Shown here one piece after another: positions 45,851 to 57,310 of a stretch of DNA of 64,000 bases. Numbering within the stretch: the stretch's first letter is position 1; every line of letters begins with the position of its first letter. Made by a program: the position numbers and the translations under genes. Location of the stretch: the NCBI RefSeq assembly GCF_002878395.1, contig NC_061121.1, positions 47,429,905 to 47,493,904 of the forward strand. The letters run 5' to 3'. Below the pieces are notes generated by a model that saw nothing but the letters and a program-made list of their open reading frames with translations, ran no database searches and had not been told where the DNA came from. This DNA is from Capsicum annuum (Eukaryota > Streptophyta > Magnoliopsida > Solanales > Solanaceae).

Positions 45851-47505
45851 GGGGGTTATAATGGTTTTGATTAGTGGGAGGAGGTACTTGATAATAATTT
45901 GGAGGTGCTTGGACATTCATTCAATTGTTTGGACAAGTAGCGAACATGAGACTGATAATTTGGCTGCTGAACTTGGTACTAGGAAAAAATATTTGGAAGT
46001 GGAGTTTGGTATTGGGACTAGGTGTAGAATACAGGCTAAAAACTTGGTAACGGTGGGGAGGAAAGAACATTCCTAAGCCTGAATTTCTTCTTCAATTTAG
46101 CAACAAAATTATTATAGACCGCAGTTATATCTTTTCTTTTCTTCTTAGGGAACATGGAAGACAAAGATGACGTTGGGGTTTTGATAATTTTTCCTATTTG
46201 AATGCCTTCCTCTAGTGATTCCCCAATTTTGACCAAATTTGTGAAAGTTTCCCTGACTGTGGATACCATCCTGGTATAATAATTTCCCTCCTGAGTGCGA
46301 GAGAACACAGACATCATTTTTTTTTTCAGACATGGAAGGTTGTACGTTGGCAGCTTTTTTTCACCAATAGAAGGCATAGTCTCAAAAATACTCACCATTC
46401 TTCTGTTTGATCCGATCTAATGAGTATTAGTAAGGGACTATTTCAATATTAAATACGAACCTATCAAGAAAACTTTTAGCCAAAGCCCTCCATCCAGACC
46501 ATTTTTTAAGTTCCTGGGACACGATCCAATCTAAAGTTTTGTTGCTTAAGCTTCGGCTAAATAGGCGCATTAGTAATGCCTCATTGCTTCCTACCCCAAC
46601 CATTTGGTCATAATACCTTTTTAGATGAGTCATGGGATTCTCGGTGCCATTAAACACTTCAAACTTAGGGACCTTGTACCCTTTTTGCAGATTTACTTCT
46701 GGGTGCACACACAGATCATCATACCCCAAAGCATCACTATCCCCCATCCTGTAAGATTCTTTTATCCTCATAATCTCTTCATTCATAGTCAACAACTTCT
46801 TTTCATGCTCAATCCTCCACTCTTTTTCCTTCTCCTCATAATGGTCTATCTTAGGATTTGGAAAAGAATTGTAGATGTCTGAGGATAAGATAACATGAGA
46901 AGGATTTGGAAGAGTAGCTTGATTTTGAGGATGAGAGGTGGTTGGGTGGTATCTAGGGAGGATGTTTTGGAAATTGAGACCATGTTGTGGAACTTGAGAG
47001 TAGTTTGGTGGATTCTGAGAGGATTTTTGTTAATTTAGAAATGAATTTTATGGATTTGAAGATGGATTTTGTGGATTTGGGAGCGGAATTTGTGGACTTG
47101 GGAGTGGGTTTTGTACGCTTGTAAATGGGTTTTGGGGATTTGGGAATGAATTTTGTGTATTTGGAGACGGATTTTATGGGGTTAGAGATAGATTTTATGG
47201 ATGGTAAGCATCTGGGTTATTTTCTCGACTGGTGTTTTAGACAGTTGAGGAGCGGAGGTGGATGATAAGTTATTTGGATGGTACCTAAGAATAGGCGTGA
47301 TGAGGAAAGGGATCTATAGTAGAGTCCCATGTCCTCCTGGAGTGGGAGCATTGACAGTGATAGCCAGATTAGCCGAATCTCAAGTACGGTTTATCTCTTC
47401 CTAAAGCATTTCCGATTTTCTCATGAGTTTAGCAATCATCTCGCTTTGTTTTGCTATTATATTGTTCCTGATGGTGAACTCATTTTCTTCGTTACTTCCA
47501 GTCAT
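45850..47505 (-). pseudogene. Tat-A gag, broken
   Basis: Likely start MTGSNEENEFTIRNN at 47505. The N-terminal part includes a low-complexity Pro/Asn/Gln stretch (47030-47210). The best conserved part is 46795-46427: GYDDLCVHPEVNLQKGYKVP, KFEVFNGTENPMTHLKRYYD, MRLFSRSLSNKTLDW and FLDRFVFNIEIVPY, matching the capsid-like region of Tat/Ogre gag (compare 60280-60590 of Tat-B). After a frame change it continues with SVRETFTNLVKIGESLEEGI (46240) and KKRKDITAVY. Gag forms the particle that packages the RNA. Several stops make it inactive. Confidence 0.75.
47030..47210 (-). repeat. Low-complexity PNPQNP-type coding repeat in Tat-A gag
   Basis: Short repeats of about 15-30 bp on the minus strand encode variants of NPQNP (PLPSPQIPLPNPQNPSSNP) in one frame. 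They probably expanded by slippage. Confidence 0.6.
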
Positions 47506-47999
47506 TTTTGAATGATGGTTAGAGGATGGGATTTTATGAACTTTTAATCGGCTGAAGTAAGGATGTTCTGCCAGTTTGTTTCAACACGAAGTAGTTTTCT
47601 GTTATCTGTAAGGTAAAAGAACTCAAAGGCAGATGTGTTAGTTCCATATGTGATAAATAATGCAAGATATTTGACCAGAAGTAACCACATAGAGTTGTTT
47701 ACCTCATAGGCAAACTGATCCATAGGAGCATAGTGGGTAAATTTGTCTTTGATTCAAACAAACGCACATAAACACATAAGGCAGTATATCACATAATAAA
47801 TGCATATCCTAGTTGGGGTGACCGTTTTGAGCCAAGGGTTGGCCTAGCAAATTTTGAATGAAATATATGCTTCTTAAAACCAATTCATTATCCCCCAAAT
47901 CTACATAGATATATAAAAATGCTTACAAAATATGCACAAAAGGGATACAATCTTTAGGGAAATGGAAAATATCATTAGAAAAAAGAACAACGTCCAGTA

Positions 48000-48545
48000 C
48001 AGGAGATAGGAAATACTAGTTCCTTGATGCTCTTCTATTGTCCTTCGCCCTCTTATCTTTGTCCACTTCTTCGTATTGGCGACATCCGTTGATGATCAAG
48101 CAATTTTTGTATAATTGTGCTCCAGATCATTAGTTTGGAAAATCATGCAACTGTCTAAATCGATCAACTTCTTGCCTAGCTCTCTTTAATTTTTTCATCA
48201 ATTGGTGGATGATTGAGGTATCTTGTACGAAAGAAAGCAGAGTAAGCCTTCTCTCTTCCCCCAAAAGATAATGAATTGGATTAAATAACATATATTTCTC
48301 CAACACATAATATGCTTTGTCTTTAATTGAATCGTGACCAATAGACGCAGGGTAGGTTTTCTAATAGGCCCAATACCATATCGGATATTGGCTCATCCTA
48401 GGCTCGTGCCTAAAAGAAGATTTTGGTTTCACTCTTTCCTAGTTTTCTAGAATGGGTTTGGACACAGGTTCCCAAATGGACAACTTGGGTTTGGAAATAC
48501 AAACAGCCATCGGATGCCTCACGTGCTAATAAACTGTCGTATTTC
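48000..48545 (-). pseudogene. Possible ORF1 remnant of Tat-A
   Basis: The minus strand reads YYVLEKYMLFNPIHYLLGEE, then RRLTLLSFVQDTSIIHQLMK followed by KLKRARQEVDRFRQLHDFP, a charged, helix-prone stretch, with stops on either side. It lies between the primer-binding site and gag, the place where Tat-B has its extra ORF1. Assignment is mostly positional. Confidence 0.35.
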
Positions 48546-48741
48546 CAACACTTTATTTGGAGTTAAACAATAGGGACCTTGACATCCATGAAACCCCAAA
48601 ACAGTTTAATAATCATCATGCGGGATTACTCCATGAAATGTAACAGTTAAATTTCGCAGAATTGAAACATATAAGCACGTAAACAGTTTAAATAGTTAGT
48701 CAAAAGATAAATTCAAATATTTGGTTAGAACCTAGTTCAAA

Positions 48742-48758
48742 TACCCTAGCAGAGCCGT
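48742..48758 (-). other. Primer-binding site of Tat-A (decayed)
   Basis: On the minus strand ACGGCTCTGCTAGGGTAT aligns with the Tat-B site TGGTGACTCTGCTGGGGA (55881-55898). It follows the 5' LTR end, which lies at about 48764. Confidence 0.55.
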
Positions 48759-48763
48759 TATTT

Positions 48764-51700
48764 CTGTTTTATTCCTTTTTAACTCAAAAGATTGGAAAAC
48801 ATTGATTTCGACTTTTTAAACTATTTTGAAAAAAACAGAGTCACCACTTAATTTATTTGAAAAGAAATTAAGAAAACTTTTAAGGAAAATCCTAAGTCTT
48901 AAAACAGAAAAAGACTTAGGCTTTTAAGAAAATCCCAGGTAAGAGGTTCTTATTAACATCTTAGGAAGGTTTTAAGGCACTTAAATGTCCGCTAACTTGC
49001 GGTTATTCAGACTATTTGAAAACCACCTTTGACTAACTTTGAAAAAAAGAAGTTGATTTTTGAAAAGAAAGTGATTTTAGGAAAAAGACTTGTATAAAAT
49101 AAATTTTGGCGACTTAATAGGAAATTTAACTAAGTCTAAGCAAATTAATAAAAACTAGCACGTAAAAGGGGAAGGGAGAAACTAGAAGACTTAGGCCATT
49201 AGATCCAAATCGATAAACATGTCCTAAGCTAATTTGGGATTTTGGCCCATCATCACTTGTCCTAATCTAAATATTAGGCATTGGGCCCGTAACCTATCCT
49301 AAACTATGTATTTTTGTTAGCCTTTTTGACCCAAAATCTACTTCACTTGTATTAGTTTACAACTTTGGCTTAGAGGCCCAAATAAATGAATAAATAAATG
49401 ACTAAATAACTAAATAAAAGTAAGGTAATAAAAAATAGAGACTTTTCAAGTCTCTTAGCAACATCAGTAATGGATTTTGACCAGCTTTACTTCTTCTTCC
49501 ATCTTCTTAAACCCGTACACCATACAATTGACTTTTGGAATTAATCTTAGAAGAGGTGGGCCTCATTGGCCAATTGCAGAATGCAAGAGAAGAGGAGTCC
49601 ATTTGGACTCGAGACATTTTTTGCAAGCAAAGAAAAGGCAAAGAAATTAATATACGTTCAAGACATAAAAGTGACCTGTTTCAAAGCAAAAGAAAATATC
49701 AAGAACCAATATTTGAATGACAATGATAAGCACACTTGCACACATATAACAAGAATGAGAGTCAACAATTAAAATGCAAAAAGAAGATACCCACTTACAT
49801 GCCTCATGATTTATGTTCATATTAAGAATGAATAAAGGTAAAAGGAAGAAGGTCATATTCAATGAATTAATGTGAGAACAAACAATGTAAGCTTGTGAAA
49901 GTAAAGATATGAGGAAATAAGAAAAATACCCATGACTTTTAAAATTGAAAGAATATAGACACTAATCCATATAACAAAAGAAAATAAAGGCTAACTTTTC
50001 AAGAAAGGAAACTTTAAACTCCAACTAAGAAGACATTAACAATGACTCATACATCCAAATCATGGTCAACTTTAGGGAAAACATGTAACGACTTATGATT
50101 TATCTTTCTAAGACATTGTTGATTCTGTTTTGATATTATGAATCAAAGAGAGACATGAATCAAGTCTGTACACACACACAAAACACATATAATAATCCGG
50201 AGTAAAAACTTTAAAAAAATTAAAATAAAAGTTTAGCATATCTAAAAGTGAAATATCATTCAACAATCATACTATACATGACTCAAAAATATCTAAATAA
50301 TTCTATTTAGCCACAAAGATTCGAACTTTCTCATCATTTTGACAAAACAACATGCGGAAAAAAAAAAGAGGAATAAACATCTTGGATGGAAAATAAAGCT
50401 AGCATTTCAACTCTTATAAGAGGATTTTGAAATCCATTAAAATAATTAGCAAGCAAATGACAAATTCTTGACTTAACCAATTACTATTTTATTAAGGAAA
50501 AACAAACAATAGTAACTACTCTTTTTGACATAAAGAAAATAACTTTACATGCTAAAAAAAAATATATCCGCCAATAATGAATTTAAAAAAAAGCATAAGA
50601 ACGTCTTTTAAGTAGAGATTGAAAATTTATCCATAATAATTAAAGAATAAAGTCAAAAAGGAGAAACAATCAATATTATCTATTCTTTTCAACATAAAGG
50701 AAACAACTTTACATGCTAAAAACAAACATATCCGCTAACAATGAATTTAAACAAAGCATAAGTACATCTTTTAAGCAAAGATTGAAGTTTTATCTATAAT
50801 AATCAAAGAATAAAGTAAAAAAATAAAAGAAAGAAACAATATTACCTATTCTTTTCAACATAAAGGAAACAAGTTTACATGATAAAAACAAATATATCCG
50901 CCAACAATGAATTTAAACAAAGCATAAGTACATCTTTTGAACAAAGATTGAAACTATAATAATCAAAGAATAAAATTAAAAAGGCACATACAACTATTGC
51001 TAGCTCAATTTTATACCATGAACATGAAAATTAACTAAATATTAATACCACAATGTCCTATGGCCTTCAAGACTATCTACAGCAAATAATTCCAGCAAAC
51101 AAATTTATAACAACGAACTAAGAAGAAGAAAAAGATGAAGAAGAAAATGATAATAATACTAAAAAAAAGGGGAAAGACGTGTTTACCTTTTTTGGGGCAG
51201 CAAAATAGGAATACAAGCTTTCTTCAGAGTCTTGATCACCACTGAAAAGCATTTAACTCGAGAACTTCGATTAGCCCGCGAATTTTATGAAAAAGAAAAA
51301 TATTTTACTAAAATAAAAACTCTTCTTTGCTCAAAGCTTTTTTTTTTCAACCTTGAGACTTGCTCTTTCTGTCAAAATAGTGGTAGTATTTATAGGAAAG
51401 GATGGGTATTCAATTCTTTTCATCCACCAATGTGGAAGAGAGTATTTAGGGGTGTTTTTGAAATTTTAAAATTAATGATAAGGTGAGGTGGAAGATAAAG
51501 TGAGGGGAAAATTGTACAATGTAGTACAATTTTTTAATATCAAAATTTGAATTTTAAAAAAGAATAAGGTTGAGGGGGAATTGTACAATGTAGTACAATT
51601 TTTTAATTTAAAAATTTGAATTTTAAAAAGGAACAAGGTTGAGAGGGAATTGTACAATGTAGTACAATTTTTTAAATTCAAAATTTGAATTTGAAAAAAC

Positions 51701-52475
51701 GACAAGGTTGAGGGAGAATTGTACAATGTAGTATAATTTTTAAATTTTAAAATTGGAAAAAGAACAAAATTGAGGGGCAATTGTACAATGTAGTACAATT
51801 TTTGAATTTTAAAATTGGAAAAGGGAGAAAGTTGAGGGGGAGTTGTACAATCTAGTACGAATTTAAAATTATTTTTGGTGGAATTGGGTAGAAGTTATGA
51901 GAGTTTTAAAAAATTTTGGGTTATGAGAGTTTTTAAAAATTTTGGGGTTATGTAAAATATAACCCTAATTGAGATTTAAAATTTAGCCAAATTTATTTAA
52001 TTTTGACTAAATTAAAAATCAATTGGCAGATTGCATTGCAATTATGACCAATTTGATTTCAATTATGGCTAATCTAATAGATTGACTAAATTAAATTAAA
52101 ATTCAATACGAATTAATACTTCTTTTAATCTTGAGATTCTTGATTAGATAAAATCAAATAAATATTTCTCCAAATAACTAATTTTGAGAACAAATCATAT
52201 TTAAATCAATATTTTATCCATTTGAATTAATTTTCAAGATAAGCTTTGATTAAAATTTGTTATTCCATAAAATAAATATTTAAGTAACAAAATTATATAA
52301 TTTCGTATAATTAAATACGATGATATATAATCGCTTTTTTAAAATGGTAAAATTACTCAAATAAATACTTTGAAAAGCATTTTATTCGGATAAAATAAAT
52401 AGTATAATTTTATTTGAAAATCAAAGAAAACTGGGACTAAACTTAGTTGCAGAGGACAAAAATTAGGTGTGAACA
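48764..52475 (-). repeat. 5' LTR of Tat-A (right copy), about 3.7 kb
   Basis: The outer end is AATTAGGTGTGAACA at 52475; the inner end lies next to the primer-binding site. The part from 50016 on matches the left LTR. The part 48764-50015 is present only here; its AAACAGAGTCACCACTTAAT at 48830 corresponds in inverse to AAGTGGCGACTCTGT in the Tat-B LTR (55777-55791), which supports calling it LTR. It contains a TATA-like box (minus strand CTATAAATAC, 51395-51386), six U3 repeat units (51500-51860) and three ~165 bp units (50510-50985). Confidence 0.75.
51500..51860. repeat. U3 tandem repeat of Tat-A, right LTR, six units
   Basis: Same unit as at 28864-29150 with the TTGTACAATGTAGTACAA palindrome. 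Six copies here against five on the left. They are upstream of the TATA-like box in element orientation. Confidence 0.8.
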
Positions 52476-53485
52476 GCATTTTCAGTCGATGGTTTATCCC
52501 TGTGGTGTTTTTGTTCTCCCCACTATTTTACGATTTTAGCTCAGTTTTGGGTTAACGCATTGGAATAGTGATTTAGAAGTTGTGAAGATGTGGAATATTA
52601 AAACCAACCCATCTTCAAGTTTGGTTTGAGCATTTGAGATCGAGCGATTCATCCTTGGTGTTAAGAATTCAGCTTGGAGTTGTAGAGCTGAATGCAACCT
52701 TTGTTTTAGATTTTCCTTTGTTCGAAGTTCTTCTATAGGCTAGTTGAGCCTACTCCGTGGTTACATATTCGGTCTTCTTGAGTTCGGACAAATTAAGGTT
52801 GATGGGTGTTCATATGATAGTCCATGGACAGGGTATTGGTTCCTTTAGCTTTGACCCTGGGTTTTTTATTTTTATTGAGTTTTATAGGTGAGATACTCAA
52901 TGATAGTAGTATACTTAGGTCGGATTCCACTTGATTTTATTCTGGGTTGATGCGACATCCAGGAGCTGATCATTCAGTGATGAGTAGCTATACTTTGGAC
53001 TTCTGGATCTTAGTTTCGATTATCGTCTAAACTTGTTATAGCATCGACATAGATTGAATTCCTTGATTATCACTACTTGTGTGTCCAGATGGCACCTTAT
53101 GAGCTGATTCTCAGTTTGTCGTATAGATTTTCAGTGGATCAGCTTCAGTTCTTCAAGTTCTCTTTGATGAGATTGTGCGGACAACACTCAAGTAATTTTC
53201 CTCCTAGTTTGGAGTAGATAGCAGGTGTGAAAAAGAAGGTTATATTTAGATTTGGAGAAGGTGGTATGATTCATGTCTTGGGTTGGTTTTGGCTTAGATG
53301 AGCCTTTGTTGATTTTTGCAAGTGTTAAGATGGTATTAGTGTGTTGTGGTTTAGATTTGCATGCATTAGCCTTTGTTGATTTAGTTGGAGACCAGTTGAT
53401 GGTTGATGAGTTTTTGTTGTTTGGAAGTGAAGTGAGAGAGCGGGTTGGAAAAGGAATACTTGTAGCAAAATCCCTTGAAAGTGTT
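52476..53485. other. Unassigned sequence between Tat-A and Tat-B
   Basis: About 1 kb with more balanced composition than its surroundings and no stop-free frame with a recognisable domain. The opposing frames at 53188-53554 overlap and neither shows conserved features. It may be part of another element or old flanking DNA. No target duplication with either neighbour is visible. Confidence 0.4.
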
Positions 53486-55876
53486 TGTAGACACGTGATT
53501 TTTTTATCCTCCACCAATTTTAAATATTCAATCATATATTATTTTGATTATTAATTTTATTTTTTAATAAATTTTTAGTTAAAAATAAATAATTAAGTAA
53601 TATTAATTTTGAGATATTAAAAATAATAATAAAATAAAATATATATAAAATTAACTATTTTTGTATTGTTNNNNNNNNNNNNNNNNNNNNNNNNNNNNNN
53701 NNNNNNNNNNNNNNNNNNNNNNNNNNNNNNNNNNNNNNNNNNNNNNNNNNNNNNNNNNNNNNNNNNNNNNCTCCCCTTTATCTACCTAAAAACTACTCCC
53801 CCTAAATTTAAAAAAAAAAAAATTGTTCACTCCCAAGAGTCCATGTTAAAAGGATTTTCCTCCTACAGAGAGGGACTACGTACTTTTCTGCATAGAAAAA
53901 AAAATAGAACACAAAAAAACAAAAGAAATCATAGAGGAAAAGCAGTGAAGTTGAATTTGGATTCGTGTTCAAGATTTCGGTGACGATTGTTGCGAGTTTC
54001 ATTATTCCGTTCACGTCAATCTTGTTTCTTTATTCCGTTCGAATCAATCACAGGTTTATTTTTATATTTTGCATCACTCATATTATGAATTTATTTTATA
54101 AATGCATAAATAAAAATGATCGTTAAGTTGTTTTATGCAATATTTAGTAAGCATAGTTAATTGATTATGTGGGTGTCTTATTATTGCATGCTATTTGATT
54201 AAGTTATAATATATTTATTTATGTTTTGAGTGTAAAAAAAAATAAAAAAATTAAAAAAAACTGTGTTGTGTTAATTTTGCTAAAGTTAAAATTTGAAATG
54301 AAAAAGAGAAATAGATGAAAGAAATTAACACTGTTTGATGTACAACAATACACATAGCATATCGAAAATTGCAATAAAATCCGGATAAAAAAATTCATAA
54401 AATCAGATGATTTAATGAGATGAGATAGATCAGAAATTAGAAGATTAACCGGAGAATATTTATTTCTTGCGTTTTTCGGCGAGTCTATATCGGAAACTCG
54501 CCGGAAAAATGCCAAAACCAGTCAAACAACCCTCATCGCCGAAAAACAATCGGAACCACCCAGCGCCGGCTTGCCATCCTTTTCCCCTCATCGCGCCGCC
54601 ACACCTCCCTCGCCGTTGATCTCCTCTTACCTTTTCCCATCACTCATTTCTCTCTCCGGCCGATCCCTTATCGGATCTAACCGACTCTGGTCCCCCTCTT
54701 TCTCCTTGGGTCGCTGTCGAAAAATGATGACGCCATCGCGATGCCTTTATCTCTCTCTGACACTGCCTCCGGATCTGATCACCAGAAGGCCGGTGTCCCA
54801 AAGCAAACCGGTCGGCAATACCTGTCACTGCCAGTCGCAACTTTCATCGGAAAGTGATTTCCTTCTCACTACGGTCGTTGCTATTATATTATTCTGGGGG
54901 CAAGGGTAGTTGTCGAAATTGGGATTTTCTTATATTCTGATGTAGCCCTTTCTACATATTTAAAAATGGCAATTTTATTTTTATTCAATAGTTTCATGAT
55001 TTAATATAAGTTATACAATACTATTATTAAATTAGTACATTGATATGGTTTTAAAAGTCTGGTATTTTTTAATTTTATTTTTATTTTTGAGTCGGTAAGA
55101 AATAAACACTAGTATGTAGCTTATGTATTTCTATCCAATGTTAATCACAAAATCATGATAATTATTAGTTAATTGAGTATCTAGAATAAATATTATTTAA
55201 AGGTTAGTTAAAAGAATTACCTTTTAGGCGATTTTTGGACTTATATTAATTTAAGAAAATGAATCAAGGTCATAATAAAATTTAGTATAACAAGTTAATT
55301 TCTGTATATTATTATTATTATTATTTTTTTTTTTAATTTTTATTAATGAAGTTTACTAATTAATTATGGTAAAAAAAATTTATTTTAATTTATTATTAAC
55401 GTTGGTCTCAATTTAGAATGTGGCATACGCATCTTTCTGAGACATTTTAAATTTCAAGATGCAATAATGCACCTTCACAAATATTTCTTTTTCTTTTATT
55501 TTCATCGATTTAATTAATATAAAATATATAGACGATTTAGTATATTAAAAATGAGTGAATTAGACCTTAACATAATTTACCAAAATAGTTATAGTTAAGT
55601 ATAAGTCAATAAAAGCGACCGTGCTAGAACCACGGGACTCGAGGGGTGCCTCACACCTCCCCCTCGGTCAACAGAATTCCCTACCTAGTCTTTTGTTTTT
55701 GCAGACCAATAAAGAGTCATTTCCTTTTGATTAGGGATTCAAAAAGGTGACTTGGAACACCATAACTCGATTCCAAGTGGCGACTCTGTAAATAAATTAA
55801 TTCCTATTCAAATCATCATTTTAATTGGAAAAACCCTTCGACCTCGACTTGCTTCGAGCAAAAAAGGAGTGTGACA
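53486..55876 (+). repeat. 5' LTR of Tat-B, containing an assembly gap
   Basis: Starts TGTAGACACG and ends GGAGTGTGACA just before the primer-binding site. The 3' third carries the CGACCGTGCTAGAACCACGG, CAACAGAATTCCCTACC and AAGTGGCGACTCTGT words of this LTR class. A GC-rich segment (54500-54900) gives a 112-codon frame that is not a gene. Length is uncertain because of 100 Ns. Confidence 0.8.
53671..53770. other. Assembly gap of 100 N
   Basis: Exactly 100 N, the usual placeholder for a gap of unknown size. It lies in the U3 part of the Tat-B LTR, next to AT-rich sequence on the left and an A-rich run on the right. Confidence 0.98.
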
Positions 55877-55880
55877 TCTC

Positions 55881-55898
55881 TGGTGACTCTGCTGGGGA
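55881..55898 (+). other. Primer-binding site of Tat-B
   Basis: TGGTGACTCTGCTGGGGA starts four bases after the LTR end. Position and form fit a Tat-type site; I cannot name the tRNA from the window alone. Confidence 0.7.
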
Positions 55899-57310
55899 AT
55901 AATAAGAATTCGAGCTTTTTATATTGACTTATACTTGCTTTAATTATTGTTGATATTGTATTTGTTAGCCTTATGTGCTACTTGTTGCTCATTTACTGCT
56001 TTGATATTATTTGAACTGTATTATATATTGTCTTCTGTCGTGTACCCCCTCTGAGTCTCTGAAATAGGATAGACGAATGCAATATATGCATCCCACCTTC
56101 TTTTTGAGATAGCCGGAGTGTCAAGTCACCTGTTGAAGGATATAGTCATACATGTTAGGTGGGGTTCGGATTGACAACGAAGGCAGTGTTGCCCTGCTAC
56201 CGACCAAGTTGTTCCTCCCCGGCTCGAGGGTCCGCTCGGGTAAGCCAGTCTAGACACCTATCCCTATTAAGTTTAAACTTAGAAGAACTGAAAACTTAGA
56301 ATCTGGTTATCCTTATTAGGTGCCGCTTTATTTACATCATATGCATTTGACTTAGCGGGACTCGGAACAGGGGCCGGGTCTGTCTAGGACAGGTAACTTG
56401 CTTTATAAAGACCAACATGTGCATCCTACGTGCTCTTTGACATTTGCTTGGAAGAATATTTATTTGTTGACCAACTTTAGGCAATTTTAAAATGCGAGAG
56501 ATTAATTTATCCTCAAATTTAGTTAATCATTTTTTTTAAAGAAAAATTTTATGTTTTAAAAAAATAAAAAAAAATTAAATATACAACAACATAGTTTTTA
56601 CCATCTTCATGAACTACGAGGGTCTCATTCTCTTTTTTGTGAGATACGTAGGAAGTCCTACCCAGAATACGACCATTTATTTGAAAGATAATAATAATAT
56701 ATTTATTCACAGATTTATCGAAGGATATTTTTAGAAAAATAATAAGAAGAAGAAGAAGAAAAATGATTGTTTTCATGAATATTATTATCTTTATTTTACT
56801 TTTCATTCTTATTTTCAAAATTAATTTTAACATAAAAATCACAATAGCCTGAACCTTTAGGAATCGTGAGCTGAATTTTTGCAAAGTAATACAATATGTA
56901 AACATATATTTAACAGTCCTGAACCTTTAGGGGTCGTGAGGCTGAAATTTTTATACAACTTCATGCATAAAACAATCATTCTTCTTTTTCTTTATTTCTA
57001 ATTAATTTTATTTTATTTTTTTGTTCTTTCAAGTATATTTAGGAGTATTGTCTTCAAACATATAGTTTAAATTTGTCTAGAGGTCTGTTGTTGCAAAATT
57101 TTTAAAAGAGTCAATTTAAATAAATGATTTTCCTAAAAATATTATCAGTCGTATTTCTCTCACTTTGATAAAATTGTTCTTTACAACTAAGTCCCAATAA
57201 TGGTCGCATTAGGTCTCACGAGTCAAGATTAATTCTTTCAAAATTAATAAATTAAGTTCTGCTTAAGTCTAGACATTTATTAATCTCACGTCCTTATCAA
57301 TAGGTATAAA
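55899..57310 (+). other. Leader of Tat-B; no gene seen
   Basis: 1.4 kb untranslated leader. It contains one copy of the GAACTACG...ATACGTAGG motif (56605-56660) and two copies of CCTGAACCTTTAGG(A/G)(A/G)TCGTGAG (about 56849 and 56918). The minus-strand frame 56549-56905 has no recognisable content. Confidence 0.5.

Larger units (their letters stand above)
27373..52475 (-). mobile_element. Tat-A: Tat/Ogre-like gypsy element, interrupted and internally deleted
   Basis: The LTRs are 27373-29739 (truncated) and about 48764-52475. The interior lies between them and reads on the minus strand: primer-binding site near 48750, an ORF1-like remnant, gag, reverse transcriptase, integrase end, a long 3' region rich in tandem repeats, and a polypurine tract at 29740-29760. 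The interior is split at 31170-40957 by a Tekay-like element. Without that insertion the element spans about 15.3 kb. Assignment to Tat/Ogre rests on gag and RT words (DYRDLNKAS, SFMDWFAGYHQILMD), the extra ORF and long non-coding parts. Confidence 0.8.

Noticed and set aside
53666..53983. 105-codon frame with unknown residues
   Set aside because: It runs through the 100-N gap and has no supporting content.
54571..54909. 112-codon Pro/Ser/Leu-rich frame and its minus-strand shadow
   Set aside because: Lies in the GC-rich segment of the Tat-B LTR, no domain, opposing frame equally open.
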